From: Henckelia pumila
Taxonomy: Eukaryota; Streptophyta; Magnoliopsida; Lamiales; Gesneriaceae
Direction: 5' to 3'
Assembly: GCF_033568475.1 (NCBI RefSeq)
Contig: NC_133122.1
Coordinates: forward strand, 150,674,861-150,738,860
Length of the DNA stretch: 64,000 nt
Below, piece by piece: positions 36,903 through 47,983 of the stretch. Numbering within the stretch: the stretch's first letter is position 1; each line of letters begins with the position of its first letter. A program made the position numbers and the translations under genes. The notes beneath the pieces were generated by a model, which saw only the letters and a program-made list of their open reading frames with translations, searched no databases and was not told where the DNA came from.

Positions 36903-37283
36903 GGGCTTGTTTGGTATCAGTACAATTAATCATGGTATACTTTATCCTATCCAATACTCTGTTCTTCTCGTCATATTATTTATCCATCTATTAATTATTT
37001 ATCTTACATCAATTAAATCATTAATCATTTATCTTATATCAATCAAATCATTGAATTTAAATTACTATATTATCCTTATAAAAAATATTATTTATATTTT
37101 ATTTATTCTTAAAAAGGACAAAATGGTAATTTATTATTTTTATATAAAATTCAATCAATCAAATCAAATAAACTATAATCTATCAATCAAATACTATATT
37201 AACTATAATTTTTTATTTATTTTATATTACATTATATTACTTATCCAAGTACTATTTATCCTATCATCGAACCAAACGGTATT
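36903..37283. mobile_element. Possible Tourist-like MITE
   Basis: It begins GGGCTTGTTTGGTATC and ends CGAACCAAACGGTATTAG, which are imperfect inverses. TATCCTATC-type words lie just inside both ends (TTTATCCTATCC and ATTTATCCTATCATC). The interior is very AT-rich. A 3-bp TAA/TTA duplication could not be confirmed. Confidence 0.4.
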
Positions 37284-39586
37284 AGAAGATTAGATTGAAT
37301 ATTTTCCATAAAACACAGGACGAGTGCAGATAATTTAAATTTGAATATACTAATGTATACAAATTAAATTGTGAGAAAACCACATAAGAACTTGCTTATT
37401 CAACTTTACATGCATGTTAAAATGTTCTCTTAAGGAAAAATAAATAAAATTTGTTTGACATATCCGAGTTATTTAGCAATCATATAAAGGCAATTGCAGT
37501 TCCAGCAAAAATAAAATCTAAAATAAAGATTCCTAATTGGTTGAATTTCTCTGAAATTTTATATATCTTATATAATATTTCCAAAATATGGTAGCGGAAA
37601 TAATTTAGAGCATCATTAACTGAATTATATTTTATCATATAATATAATATATAGTTTCACACATGAGATTATACATGTATCCCCTCATTATTCAAACCAT
37701 ATTATATCGCTCTGGATAAAGTTGTACGCATATAGTTCTGATTTGGTAAGAATACAAACACTCAAAACATATATATATATGTTGCATTTGCATTTTTTTT
37801 AAATGATGTTTGTGCAAAATAATAAAGTATAAATCAAAATGTAAATATTCAATAGTTTAGGACCCTACTTAATGTGAGGAAAAAAAATTATATAATAGAA
37901 AGACATGAAAAAAAATTAAAATATGATGAATTATTTAAAATATAATTTAAAAAGTAATTAACTATTATTTTCAGCCTTTACATACATTGGGAGATAACAG
38001 TAAAATGTCTATAAATTAATAATATTGAGATTTTAATATTTATTAAATTAAAGAGATATTAATTAATCGATAAATTAATAAATTATTATTTTAAAAAGTG
38101 TTTTTTGATTTAGCGAACATAGATTTGATTATATACAAAAAAAAATTTGTTTTATTAATATTCATATCAAGTTCTCAATATAAAATAATAAAATTCACTT
38201 GGCATATATATTTATAAAACAAGTAAACGATATTACTCTTTTTAATAATTAAAATATATTTATTGTATTGACTAATCGAATAAAACTTACTGGCTACTCT
38301 AATAACTTTTATTGTATAATGTGAATATAATTCACTCCGTACGTATATATGGTTTGAGAAAATTAAAACTTAGAGATGAAATTAACTAAATTTAAATTTC
38401 AAGAAAACTTAAGATAACAAATAATCATATTTCACTAATATATCCTAGTTATGCTTGTAATTTTATATAATTATTAATTTATGACATTGATGAGACCACA
38501 CAAATTTATATAATAGTCTTCCACTTATCTTATTAATTTATCGAAATTATTAATTTAGCAAGTTGGCCTAAGTGGGGAGAGAGAAAATTATTATATTATA
38601 GAGATTAATTTATCGAGTATTAACTTATATAAGTTCTACAGTATTGTCCTTACTAAGAGAAGGATCGATACATGGTGTTTGAACGTTTATCATTTAAATA
38701 TTTGAATTGTACATGTTATAAACTCGTTCTATTTGATATCTGTCTCCTCAAAGTTTCTATATGGAACATTCCGCCGAATAATTGCTGATGAGCTCTCGGA
38801 TGCTCAATGGTGACCTATGGTACTTCTCGAATAAAGCCATTCCGCTAATTGGATACTGCATAGAAATTTATATTCCTTGATTGAGTTATGTTATATCATA
38901 TATGTATAACTAGGGTCGAACATATATATGGTTACATATTACAATTGAAATTACAAAAATATCTTAAATATATTTTAATTAAAATATCTTTTCATTAATA
39001 TAATTTGATAATTTCAAAAGTAATTACTAACATTGTGTGTAATATTATTCATTGTACGTATATAGCATTTTTCTTTAAAATTATCCAACCTGTTTTGTTG
39101 TGCACGTTGGCCTTGCGTTCATACAACATAATGGGACAAAACAAAATACTTACATTTCAAAGTTTTAAATTAGTTTACTAAATATATAGTATTGTTAATA
39201 AAATGATAACAAATGCAAATGCATTAACAAAGAGATCGAATATCTGACCTAATTTATGCCACACCGGTCGGAGTGTTAATCGGAGTAACACCCCTGGCGT
39301 GGTCACAAGCCCACAAATACCCTTGAATGGATATTTGATAGGGAGGATTTTACTTTAAAACAGCTCGGATTTATCCATCTTACGGTTAAATAAATACGCT
39401 AACGGGAGGTGCATTTTTTTACAGTGAATCAATATATTGGTATTATTGTTTGATTTATATAACGTAAAGCGACCAAATTTGTTTAATAAACTTACATAAT
39501 GGTACTGATATTAAACTCTAATTGAATATACCGATATCTAAGTTAACATTCAAACATCTATAACACAAGAAACATAATATTTAAAT

Positions 39587-39904
39587 GGGAAAATGTTTTT
39601 TTTTCCAATAAGTTGTCTATTTTTTGATTTGGTCCATTAACTTTTCAAAATTTGATTTTGGTATACTAATTTTTAATTTTCAGTGATTTTGATCCAATTG
39701 CTGACGTGGCAGCTAGACATGTTAGCATTTTTCGGTGCCACGTCATCATTTTTCGATGTCAAATCAGCATTTTCCGATGTCACATCAGCAGTTGGACCAA
39801 AATACTCGAAAACTAAAAGTTAGTGTACCAAAACACAAATTTGAAAAGTTAATAGACCAAAATAAAAAATAGACAAGTTAATGGACCAAAAAAAATATTT
39901 TTCC
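39587..39904. mobile_element. Foldback MITE (MULE-type target duplication)
   Basis: The 318-bp element has arms GGGAAAATGTTTTTTTTTCC and, inverted, GGAAAAATATTTTTTTTGG, both followed by AAGTTGTCTATTTTTT-like sequence. The 9-bp duplication TATTTAAAT flanks it (39578-39586 and 39905-39913). The loop contains three copies of a GCATTTTTCGRTGTCA-like word. A degenerate half-copy of the same family is visible at about 33590-33690. Confidence 0.8.
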
Positions 39905-40605
39905 TATTTAAATTCCAACTTCTTAAATAAAATTACAAAATGGTACTGATATTAAACGATAATGAAATATATTGATATTTAAAGCGTATCTTCTCCATTT
40001 TAGCATATATCTATCTCTGAAAGTACGTAACAGAAAGAAATCACAAACTATTTTTTTATTCGACACGAAAAACTACGATTAAAGAAACTGGCAATTTTAT
40101 TATTTATATTGGCTAAGACTAAATAAATTCCCGAATTTCCCATATTTGGATTTAATTAAGCTATTTAATTTCATCCATCCATTTGAAGTTATGTTGTTTT
40201 CTCTGGGAGTCGCATGAATACACTGGATAAAAAATCCCATTTAATACCATAAAATGTAAATATACAAAATATTTTTAATTGGAATTGGATAGTGCTAAAT
40301 TTAATCCATGAATCCCAATGTACACCTGCAATCTTTAGGAGTGGGCGAGTGGCACCAACCTTTTTTTCCTTTCTAAAAAAAAAAGTCAAAATTTATGAGA
40401 TTTTATTACTTTTATTAAGTAACAAGGGATAAGAAAAAAGCATTAACTTAGTTGTAAACTCATGTTTATACATGGTAACAAGCATGATGACAGCCTACTA
40501 TTATGATTTTCCTACAACAAAAGTTGGCCTTTTTTCTTTATAATTTTTCTAATTTGGCGCAATGCAATCTGATTTCATGCAAATGAGATTGTATAATCCA
40601 TCTTG

Positions 40606-40612
40606 TATAAAT
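40606..40612 (+). promoter_or_regulatory. TATA box of the zinc-finger gene
   Basis: TATAAAT lies 78 bp upstream of the start codon, preceded by CATCTTG. Initiation about 30 bp downstream would give a leader of roughly 50 bases. No operator motif was recognised. Confidence 0.6.
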
Positions 40613-40689
40613 GTGGAAGTGAATTCCTCTTGGAAAACCACTTCTTTTGGCAGTAAAAACTAAAGTAATTCTATCAATATAGTTTATCT

Positions 40690-41853
40690 ATGGAGTCCCC
40701 TAATGCTGTTGCTGGTAACAAAGCTCCATCTAGTGTTTTGGGCAAAAATTCGGAAGTGAATGGGGGACTTTTTGCTGCCCTTGGTGGATCTAGAATTCAA
40801 GGGTTAAATCATGAAGTTAACTCTTTGAATTCCAACAACGAAAACCCATATGCCGTTCTCGGAACATCAAGGGATTATCCTAAATTGGTAGATCTTGATG
40901 AGTCGAATCTTGAAGTTAACTCATCGAAAGCTAAGGATCATGAAACCCCTGTAATTGTGCTTGATCCGGTAAACGAATCTAGTGAAGGCGGAAATATTGA
41001 TGAGCCGAATCTCCAAGTCAAACCACCGCATACCCATACTGGTGAAATTCCTTCTCTGGTGCAGGATCCATCACAGGACTCTTGTCAAGGGAAAAATCTT
41101 GACGAGTCTAATGTCGAAGTCCCTCCTATTGAACCAGGTCCAACGGCATCTGAAGTTGCAAATGCCGAGCATGACGATGAGGAATATGCTTGTAAGTACT
41201 GTCACAGGAAGTTTTCCAACAAGCAGTCATTGGGCGGACACCAGAACGCTCATAAATTTGAGCGCGCCATGGAGAAAGATGCGTCTGAGACACAGGAGTC
41301 GCGTGCTGGATACTTTAGCGGGACTTCATCCTACCCCAAGATGGCTTCTCCTCTATCCTCCCACCCTGGATCTTTGAAAAGATCTTATGAATACGTGAAT
41401 AGGCCACTCCAGATCAGTAAGCCGTACCAGTCTCAACAGATGTTGCAGCATCAGGGAATGCACGTTGCCCGTCCTATGCTTCCTATCGTTCAGCCTCAGG
41501 CTGTTCCTCATCATTTTCATGAATTTTCTCGTGGTTATCACCCTGCTGGATGGACCGTACCTCCTCTAAAACCCAGGATTTCGAATGTTGTCCCCACTGT
41601 GCCTGTTCCAAGAGTTTCTCAGTTCGTTATGGCACAACCTCCATACCTTCCGAGTCTTGGTCTAACTCTTCAGTTTCCAAATCAAGGAGCGGAAAGTTCC
41701 AGCTCCAGGCCCGTTTCTCAGGGCTTGTCAGCTTCTCATGAATCAAGATCGGTCCCCGGAAGAAATGCTGGAGTCCAAAACAATAATCAGATGAAGATTG
41801 TTCCTGGAAGTGAGGAGGATGATTCGGGCCTGGATTTAACTCTTAGGCTTTGA
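40690..41853 (+). CDS. C2H2 zinc-finger transcriptional repressor with EAR motif
   Basis: An intact intronless gene of 387 aa. It has one plant-type C2H2 finger (C168, C171, H184, H188) whose helix reads QSLGGH, a variant of the plant QALGGH DNA-contact motif. The protein ends in DLTLRL (LDLTLRL, 381-387), a C-terminal LxLxL EAR motif of the kind that recruits TOPLESS-type corepressors. It is therefore probably a nuclear repressor of the single-finger ZFP/KNUCKLES/GIS class, many of which act in organ or trichome development; the precise orthologue is not clear. The N-terminal part is acidic and contains two exact-length 34-residue tandem repeats (69-102 and 103-136) plus a partial third (137-150), each starting DEsNLEV-like. 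The stretch between finger and EAR is rich in Pro, Gln and His. The start is the first ATG after the TATA box. Confidence 0.92.
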   Translation: MESPNAVAGNKAPSSVLGKNSEVNGGLFAALGGSRIQGLNHEVNSLNSNNENPYAVLGTSRDYPKLVDLDESNLEVNSSKAKDHETPVIVLDPVNESSEGGNIDEPNLQVKPPHTHTGEIPSLVQDPSQDSCQGKNLDESNVEVPPIEPGPTASEVANAEHDDEEYACKYCHRKFSNKQSLGGHQNAHKFERAMEKDASETQESRAGYFSGTSSYPKMASPLSSHPGSLKRSYEYVNRPLQISKPYQSQQMLQHQGMHVARPMLPIVQPQAVPHHFHEFSRGYHPAGWTVPPLKPRISNVVPTVPVPRVSQFVMAQPPYLPSLGLTLQFPNQGAESSSSRPVSQGLSASHESRSVPGRNAGVQNNNQMKIVPGSEEDDSGLDLTLRL

Positions 41854-42956
41854 TCAATTTCGTTTGTTATTTGTCTAAATAATTTATGTTTCTATCCAAT
41901 TTAAAATTCATAAACGAGAGATTTATTATGCTTTCAATTGACTTTTTTTCAGTTCACTGGTTCATAATTAAACGAAAGAATGTTATTAAATTAAAATTTT
42001 AAATAATACCTAATTTACCACTTCTATCTCACAAATGGAGCATTAAAAGATATGTTAAATACGTTTCATCTTAAAATCTAAATTATTGAACTAAACATAT
42101 GTCGTTTAAAAAATAATGATTATTAATTAACGGTGTAACTCAACTATTATATATCATATATAGATCAAAACAAGAGATTCAAACCATAGCACACATCCGT
42201 ATCCATACAGGTTATAATTGTTACTCAAACGCCAGCAAAAAAGAAATCTAAGATTTTCAAAATGTGAAGATATTGATAGAAGTCATTAATCCAAAAAATA
42301 ACTTTTCAATGTCCAATATTTAAATGTGCTTGTGCAATAATAATATGTGGTAATTTAGGAGAATCAAATAAATTATTTTCAAAATTAGAGACAATGATGG
42401 ACGTCATATAAGAATATGAGATTACATGACAGTAATGAGGTTATTGGATTTAGTCTTAATGTATTGTTGCTTAATATTATGGTAATACTTGGAATTTGTT
42501 GCCAGATTTTGTTTGTAAAAATTCAAAATGATATAATGTACATTAATAGTTAAATATAATGTAATTAATATCGAGGAAATATTATTTATTCCATGTTTAT
42601 GCATGATTATCTAGCTAAAATGATTTGACTGGGGATGACATCAGGATGGATCTGAGATGAGTTTGGTCAAATCTGAGACCCACCCTATCTCGAAATCCGA
42701 CGAATTCAATCTAGGTTGAATCTGCTAAAATTATATATATTTTTAATTTTATTCAATGCAAAATAAAACAAATTTTTAAAAATTAATAAATCAATAAATT
42801 AATTTGCTTTTCCGTATGATTTCAATTGATAGGCCCTTTAAGTTTTGGTGATGTACTGCTGTTATACCTAAAGAAATACATTAGATTCATAACTATCGGA
42901 ACTTAATCATTATAACTGGATTACAGTAAACCCGTAGTATTAAACCAAGGCAGAAT
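41854..42956. other. AT-rich intergenic DNA
   Basis: This is downstream flank of the zinc-finger gene. No coding sequence or clear repeat was seen. Confidence 0.5.
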
Positions 42957-44902
42957 GTAACAGACTTAGCCCTTCTAAGCTCACTATGACCTTTGCCCCT
43001 CGACTACTCCCCTACGTGTACTAGCAAAGCAGCCTTAGAAATCGATCTTGGTGGTTAAGTTTATAAACAAGTACATGTAGCTTGGAGAATTTATAGAGTG
43101 AAGATGTATAACACTTGGTTGAGTTCTTGAATTGGTTCTTGAGTTCATACAAATGCATCTAGATCCTTCTACTCTACACTACACATTAGAGTATTTTAGA
43201 TTCTACTACATATGTACAAGAGTGTTATAAAGTGGTCTAGATCTTCCAACAAGTTTTCACATATTTCCGAAAAATTCTAGATCCTTTCACATAGACCTGA
43301 AATGTTCAAGTTCTATATCCAATTTTCTGGGCCCTTCTGCAAGAATCTAGAACCTTCATATCTTGTCCACAATGTTCCAGTTCTTCCACATGAACCTAAA
43401 ACCATCGTGTACCTTCTCAACTTCTCTAAAACATTCTCTTGCATTCAAGAGAATGCTAGAGCACTTAAAAAGGTTTGGATTCCACCAAGGCTCGCCATGA
43501 CAGCTTCTAATGCCAAGAAGATGTAGTCTTATTCTATTACGCTGATACAATTTCCAGTAGACAAGTGTTTTTCAGTCAAAATTTAGTAGAAAACTTTTCG
43601 TATAACTTTTAAGAAGCAAATTTCTATTATCCGTTCAAGATTACTATATGTCAAAGAATGTCCCTTATTTATGAGGTCGTTCAATACAATAGTACACTTC
43701 ATGAAATGAACCATAAACAAGACCATTTATTGCTCACTACCATTTTAGGTATAAAACAAATAATGATACTTTTTTTGGTACATGTACACTCAACGGATGA
43801 AAAATCCAAATAAAGGCTCTCGAGGATTTACAAAAGCTCTCTCGAATTCTGAATATTCTCGTGAATCATCTTCTTAAGGCTCAGGATTTTCAAGTATACT
43901 GAGATTTTAAGAAAACTAGAATGCGCTCAAAATTCTCTTGGATCTAAAAGATCATTCGTGCTACTTAGGGGTGCAAACTAACCGAATCGAGCCAAATAAT
44001 AGTAAAAATTTAAGGTTCGAGTTCGGCTCGAATCAAGTATATTTGAGTTCGAGATCGATTCGAAGCTCGAAAATTTTAAATATTTTGGCTCGAGCTCGAC
44101 TCGAAATATTTGGACCTTATTCGAACCATTGCTCGGATAATAAGGTTCGAAAATTCGTTCAAAAGCTCTAAATGTCTGAAAATGTTTGAAATGAGTATAT
44201 ATTTATCATACTATTATATTATATTAATAAAATATTAAATATTGCGAACTATTTGCGAACTATTAAACAAAATAATTTTGGCTCAAGATCGGCTAAAGAA
44301 AATGTTCGAACATGTTTGGATTCAGCTCGAGTTCGATAAGTTAGGATACAAATCAAATATTTATCGTGCTGGATCGAAAATCTCACGAACAGGTTTGATT
44401 CGTTTACACCCCTAGTGCTACTTTTACTCATACTCATTCTTTGTATTAACTAACATATAGTTTGAAGCGATTGTAATATGTGGAAAGAGTCATTCCCAAA
44501 ATCATCTTCCCTATTGTGTTGTGTTGTAATACTAGGAGTTTCAGTAGACAAAGGTAAAATATGTTTAAGTGTGTTTGTAAAAGTGTGTATCAATCAAAGT
44601 TTTCTAGTGATATTTTTGGAAATAGAAGAAGAAGAAGAAGAAGAAGAAGAAGAGATGGAGAAAGTTTTTGTCCTTCGAACTTCCAAAAACAAGTTTTGTG
44701 TTATATTTTTTCTACTACTTTTTGTTTCATTCATGTTGTGGAATGTTTCCGGACTTTTTAATAGTCTGATGCACATACAAAATAACGAGACTAGATTTTG
44801 AATCTTTAAAATGGTTAGAAGTACACTTTTCAGATGCATAAGAGTGAAAATTTGGAAGTATTTATTCATCCCCCTCTTTATAAACACATTTCGATTCTAA
44901 CA
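42957..44902 (+). mobile_element. Probable copia LTR, interrupted by a hAT MITE
   Basis: The right end (GATTCTAACA, 44902) is fixed by the adjoining primer site (AGTATCAGAGAC, initiator tRNA-Met type) and gag start. The left end is uncertain; TGTAACAGACTTAGCCC at 42957 is a candidate. The region 43140-43400 is rich in repeated TCTAGATCCTTC and TCTAGAACCTTC words. After removing the MITE at 43966-44414 the LTR would be about 1.5 kb, long for copia, so the left boundary may be nearer. Confidence 0.45.
43966..44414. mobile_element. Non-autonomous hAT MITE
   Basis: The 449-bp element has inverted ends TAGGGGTGCAAAC and GTTTACACCCCTA and the perfect 8-bp duplication GTGCTACT (43958-43965 and 44415-44422), which is diagnostic of hAT insertions. 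The interior is full of GTTCGAG and GGCTCGA words in both orientations. It has no transposase, and its ends differ from the TAGACCTGGCCA hAT family in this window, so another source must have moved it. Confidence 0.92.
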
Positions 44903-45480
44903 AGTAGTATCAGAGACATGTTTATCTCATTCTGAAACATGTATTGCAAAAGTTATGGCATCCTTCAGCAAGATTCTCATGTTCTCAAAAGAATATTTCG
45001 ATTACTGGAGAATCAGAATGAAATCACATCTTATAGCACAATACGCGTGATGACATGTGGTATGTCATCACGCGTATTGTGCTGTAAGATGTCACTGATG
45101 GTCCAATTTCAATTATGAAGGCCAATCCAATAGTTGTTGTAACAGAAGGTGCGCTACAAAAGATTGAAAAACACAGAATCGAGTGGACCAATGATGATAA
45201 TAAAAAAGATAACCTTGTCAATGTACAAATAAATATTTTCTAAAAAAAAAAATCTTAACAAAAATACGTTCAGCAAAATCAAGATGTGTTATTATGCAAA
45301 CCAAATTTGGGAAAAGCTAATATAGCTATGTGAAGAAAATAGTCAAACAAATGAAAACAATCTCTCTATAACAATACAAAAGTTTGAAAATGTCAAAATG
45401 AGAGATGTAGAATATTTGAATGACTTTTATGAAAGATTCAAAAATATTATCATCGATTTATCAGCTATTGGAAAGAGTAC
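44903..45480 (+). pseudogene. Copia primer site and gag remnant
   Basis: After the primer site (44903-44917) an ATG at 44955 opens MASFSKILMFSKEYFDYW and RIRMKSHLIAQYA, then hits a stop. Further gag is readable as DDMWYVIT, VTEGALQKIEKHRIEW and YLNDFYERFKNIIIDLSAIG across several frames. This matches copia gag of the UBN2 kind. The reading is broken at a 31-bp inverted duplication (45026-45092) that inserts foreign codons between WYVIT and TDGP. The element is cut off at about 45480 by LTR-like DNA. Confidence 0.75.
45026..45092. repeat. 31-bp inverted duplication (hairpin) inside copia gag
   Basis: Arms 45026-45056 and 45062-45092 match at 30 of 31 bases, with the loop GTGGT between them. 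The right arm is an inverted copy of flanking gag sequence, not part of the ancestral gene, because removing the excess restores WYVIT-DGP. This looks like a strand-switch event during replication or reverse transcription. Confidence 0.85.
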
Positions 45481-47555
45481 AAAATCCCGTCATTTCCTTT
45501 TCGTTTTGCCACCACAAAGTCACATACAACATCAAAATATGTTCATGTATACATTACATCATTCAACATCATAAATTTGTAAACTTCATCATTCTTTCTC
45601 TTCATAAACATCGTCATCATAACATTTTTTTCATAAACTTTCTCATAACTTCATCATATCAATAATAAAACATTTGCATCACAAAACTTCTTATCCTTCA
45701 TGAATCATACTTAAAAATATGTTAAAAACATCATGTCATCATGAACCTTGAAACTAACTTGAAACTTATCATGTCATGCTAAATGAAATAAAGATAAACA
45801 TGTTCATAAATCTTTCATGTTGTCATAGAGAACATAGCTTTCATTAAGAACTATAGCATATAGATGTATTACATAATTAAACCGATCAACGTAAATCGTT
45901 CTGTCCGTTCTTGACATCAAAACTTGAAACTTTTTGCATATTAACTCTTAAAAATACTTAAAGAACCTTAAAATATCATAAATATGAATTTCATACTTCA
46001 AACATGTGTACTTAAAAATCCCAGACAGAACTATTTGCGCTCGAGCGGCAAGAAATGCCCGCCCGAGCGTGGACGCGAGCTTCCTTGAGCACACCTGCGC
46101 TGCTCCGGGCGCGGGTGCGCCCTCGGCTGCTGCTTGTGCACGCAGGCAATGATGCAGGGTACAAACCCGACTTTTTTGCTCTTTTTTCGATATTTTCTCG
46201 ACCCTTTTTGATCTCTTTTCAAGCCTACACACTTACCTATTGAAACTTGTGGTCAAACACTTAAAAACTTCAAAAGATCCACACAACACAACCCATCCTT
46301 CAAAAGTTTGAACCAAAATTTATCATACATCAACACACACAAAAATTCCCAGATTCAAACAACTTTTTCATCAAATCTCAAAATATTTAGACAAAACATG
46401 TACTCGTTGGAAACTTGATTTCCCACATGAAAAATCTTCAAAACTTGAAAGGATTCAATTAAAAACACCAAACGTTAAAAAACTTTAAACTAAAAATACA
46501 TACATAAAAAATACTCATACACAAAACGTCTTTCTCAGAAATCTTTAGCATCCTTCTCAAAAATCATTAACCAAAACGTCAAGAACGATTCACGTTTTAC
46601 AGTTCTATATCATGCTCATCAAAAACTCATAGAATCAATGCAATATACATAACTTACACATCAACATACATCCTTTTCATATCAAAATATTTATATTCTC
46701 GATTGGTGGTTTCAAAAGCATTTAAAACTTGTCTTTCTCTTACTTGGTATGGAAATCCGGACTCCAAAAACACGATCCTAAACTTCTTACGATCGAACGA
46801 CGCAAAAATCATGAAAACTTTCGATAGAAATTTAACCCTAAGGAGAGGGGATGATGGCGGCTGCAACGTGAATGGGGAGAGGAATTAAGGGCGAATAATT
46901 TTGATGTTATATTTGACTGGTTAAGTTGGACTCTCAAATCTTTAAAAGACAAGCTCATGGGCCGGACATCGGCTCATAAAACTTAAAAATAAAGCTTTTA
47001 AAATATATCTCTATAATCTCAAAAATTGAATATCGTGTACCACTATTAAAATAAAAATATTCATAAAACATACTTGATTTAAATTTTTCTTAAACCTTAC
47101 TCAACTTTAAATAATTTGCACCAAAAACTCTTTTAACTTAAAACTTTGAATAACATCCATAATTTTTAATCAAAAGTTGCATAGTGGCCATTTATCTCTT
47201 TAAAATTCTAAAACCTCGTTTTAGGCTAGTCTCGATTCTTTCGTCACCGGGATTAAACACATACCTGAAACACATTAAAACTAACTTGCGACCATTAAAC
47301 ATTAAGCATATTACCTAATATTAAATCATTTAACACAAAGTTTAAACATATATTTTAACACCTAAAAATTCAACTTTAAAATATAAAACCACATGTATTA
47401 TAAATAGCATAAAATCTTTTAAACCTATATTTTATCATGAATACATCACAATAAAATCATTTAATTGAACATAACTTTAAAATCATAAATATTAAAAATA
47501 AAATCATTTAAATTTCATTTAAAATCCCCACGATTTATGGATTTTTTGGACGTTA
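45480..47555 (-). mobile_element. Probable gypsy LTR (truncated or solo)
   Basis: On the minus strand it starts near TAACGTCCAAAAAATCC and ends near GACGGGATTTTG, resembling the TGTAACGCCC starts and CCCGAG-type ends of the Tekay-like LTRs here. It contains a GC-rich palindromic cassette at 46035-46140 (CGCTCGAGCGG and CCGCCCGAGCG). No coding sequence, primer site or target duplication was found, so family and ends are tentative. Confidence 0.35.
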
Positions 47556-47983
47556 AAATCCCCATTACGCTATCTTGGTGTCACATTAACTTCAAGATAG
47601 TGTAATTCCTATACCAAATACAAAACTCATATCCAACTCATTCACTCTAAACTCTACACTAAAAAGAATATTCTCAAAATATTCTCTATTATTTTATTCA
47701 CAACAACTAATTTATTTCACCAAATATTTTTAACACAATAATTAAATATATAAAATAATAATTTCTATATAAATATTCATTAAAAATATTAAAGAATTAA
47801 AAATTTTAACTAATTATATTTTAAGAATTATTTTAAAATATTTAATTTTATTTATTTTAATATTTAAACTTATTATTTATTTTATGATTTTTAATTTTAT
47901 TTTAAATCATTAAACTTAATTAATAATTACAATCACACATAAAAATAATCTGAATATAAATTACTAGAACAAATAGGTAAGTT

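Larger units (their letters stand above)
36083..40605. other. AT-rich intergenic DNA with MITEs
   Basis: Between the FKBP gene and the zinc-finger gene I see no coding sequence. The open frames here are low-complexity. Recognisable elements are the possible Tourist-like MITE at 36903-37283 and the foldback element at 39587-39904. The stretch 37300-39580 holds nothing I recognise. Confidence 0.5.

Noticed and set aside
36907-37293. 128-codon Ile/Tyr-rich open frame
   Set aside because: It is low-complexity AT-rich DNA inside a MITE-like segment with inverted ends.
44594-44887. Open frames with poly-Glu, poly-Arg or poly-Ser stretches
   Set aside because: They are produced by a GAA repeat (about 44626-44655) within the copia LTR; no family similarity.
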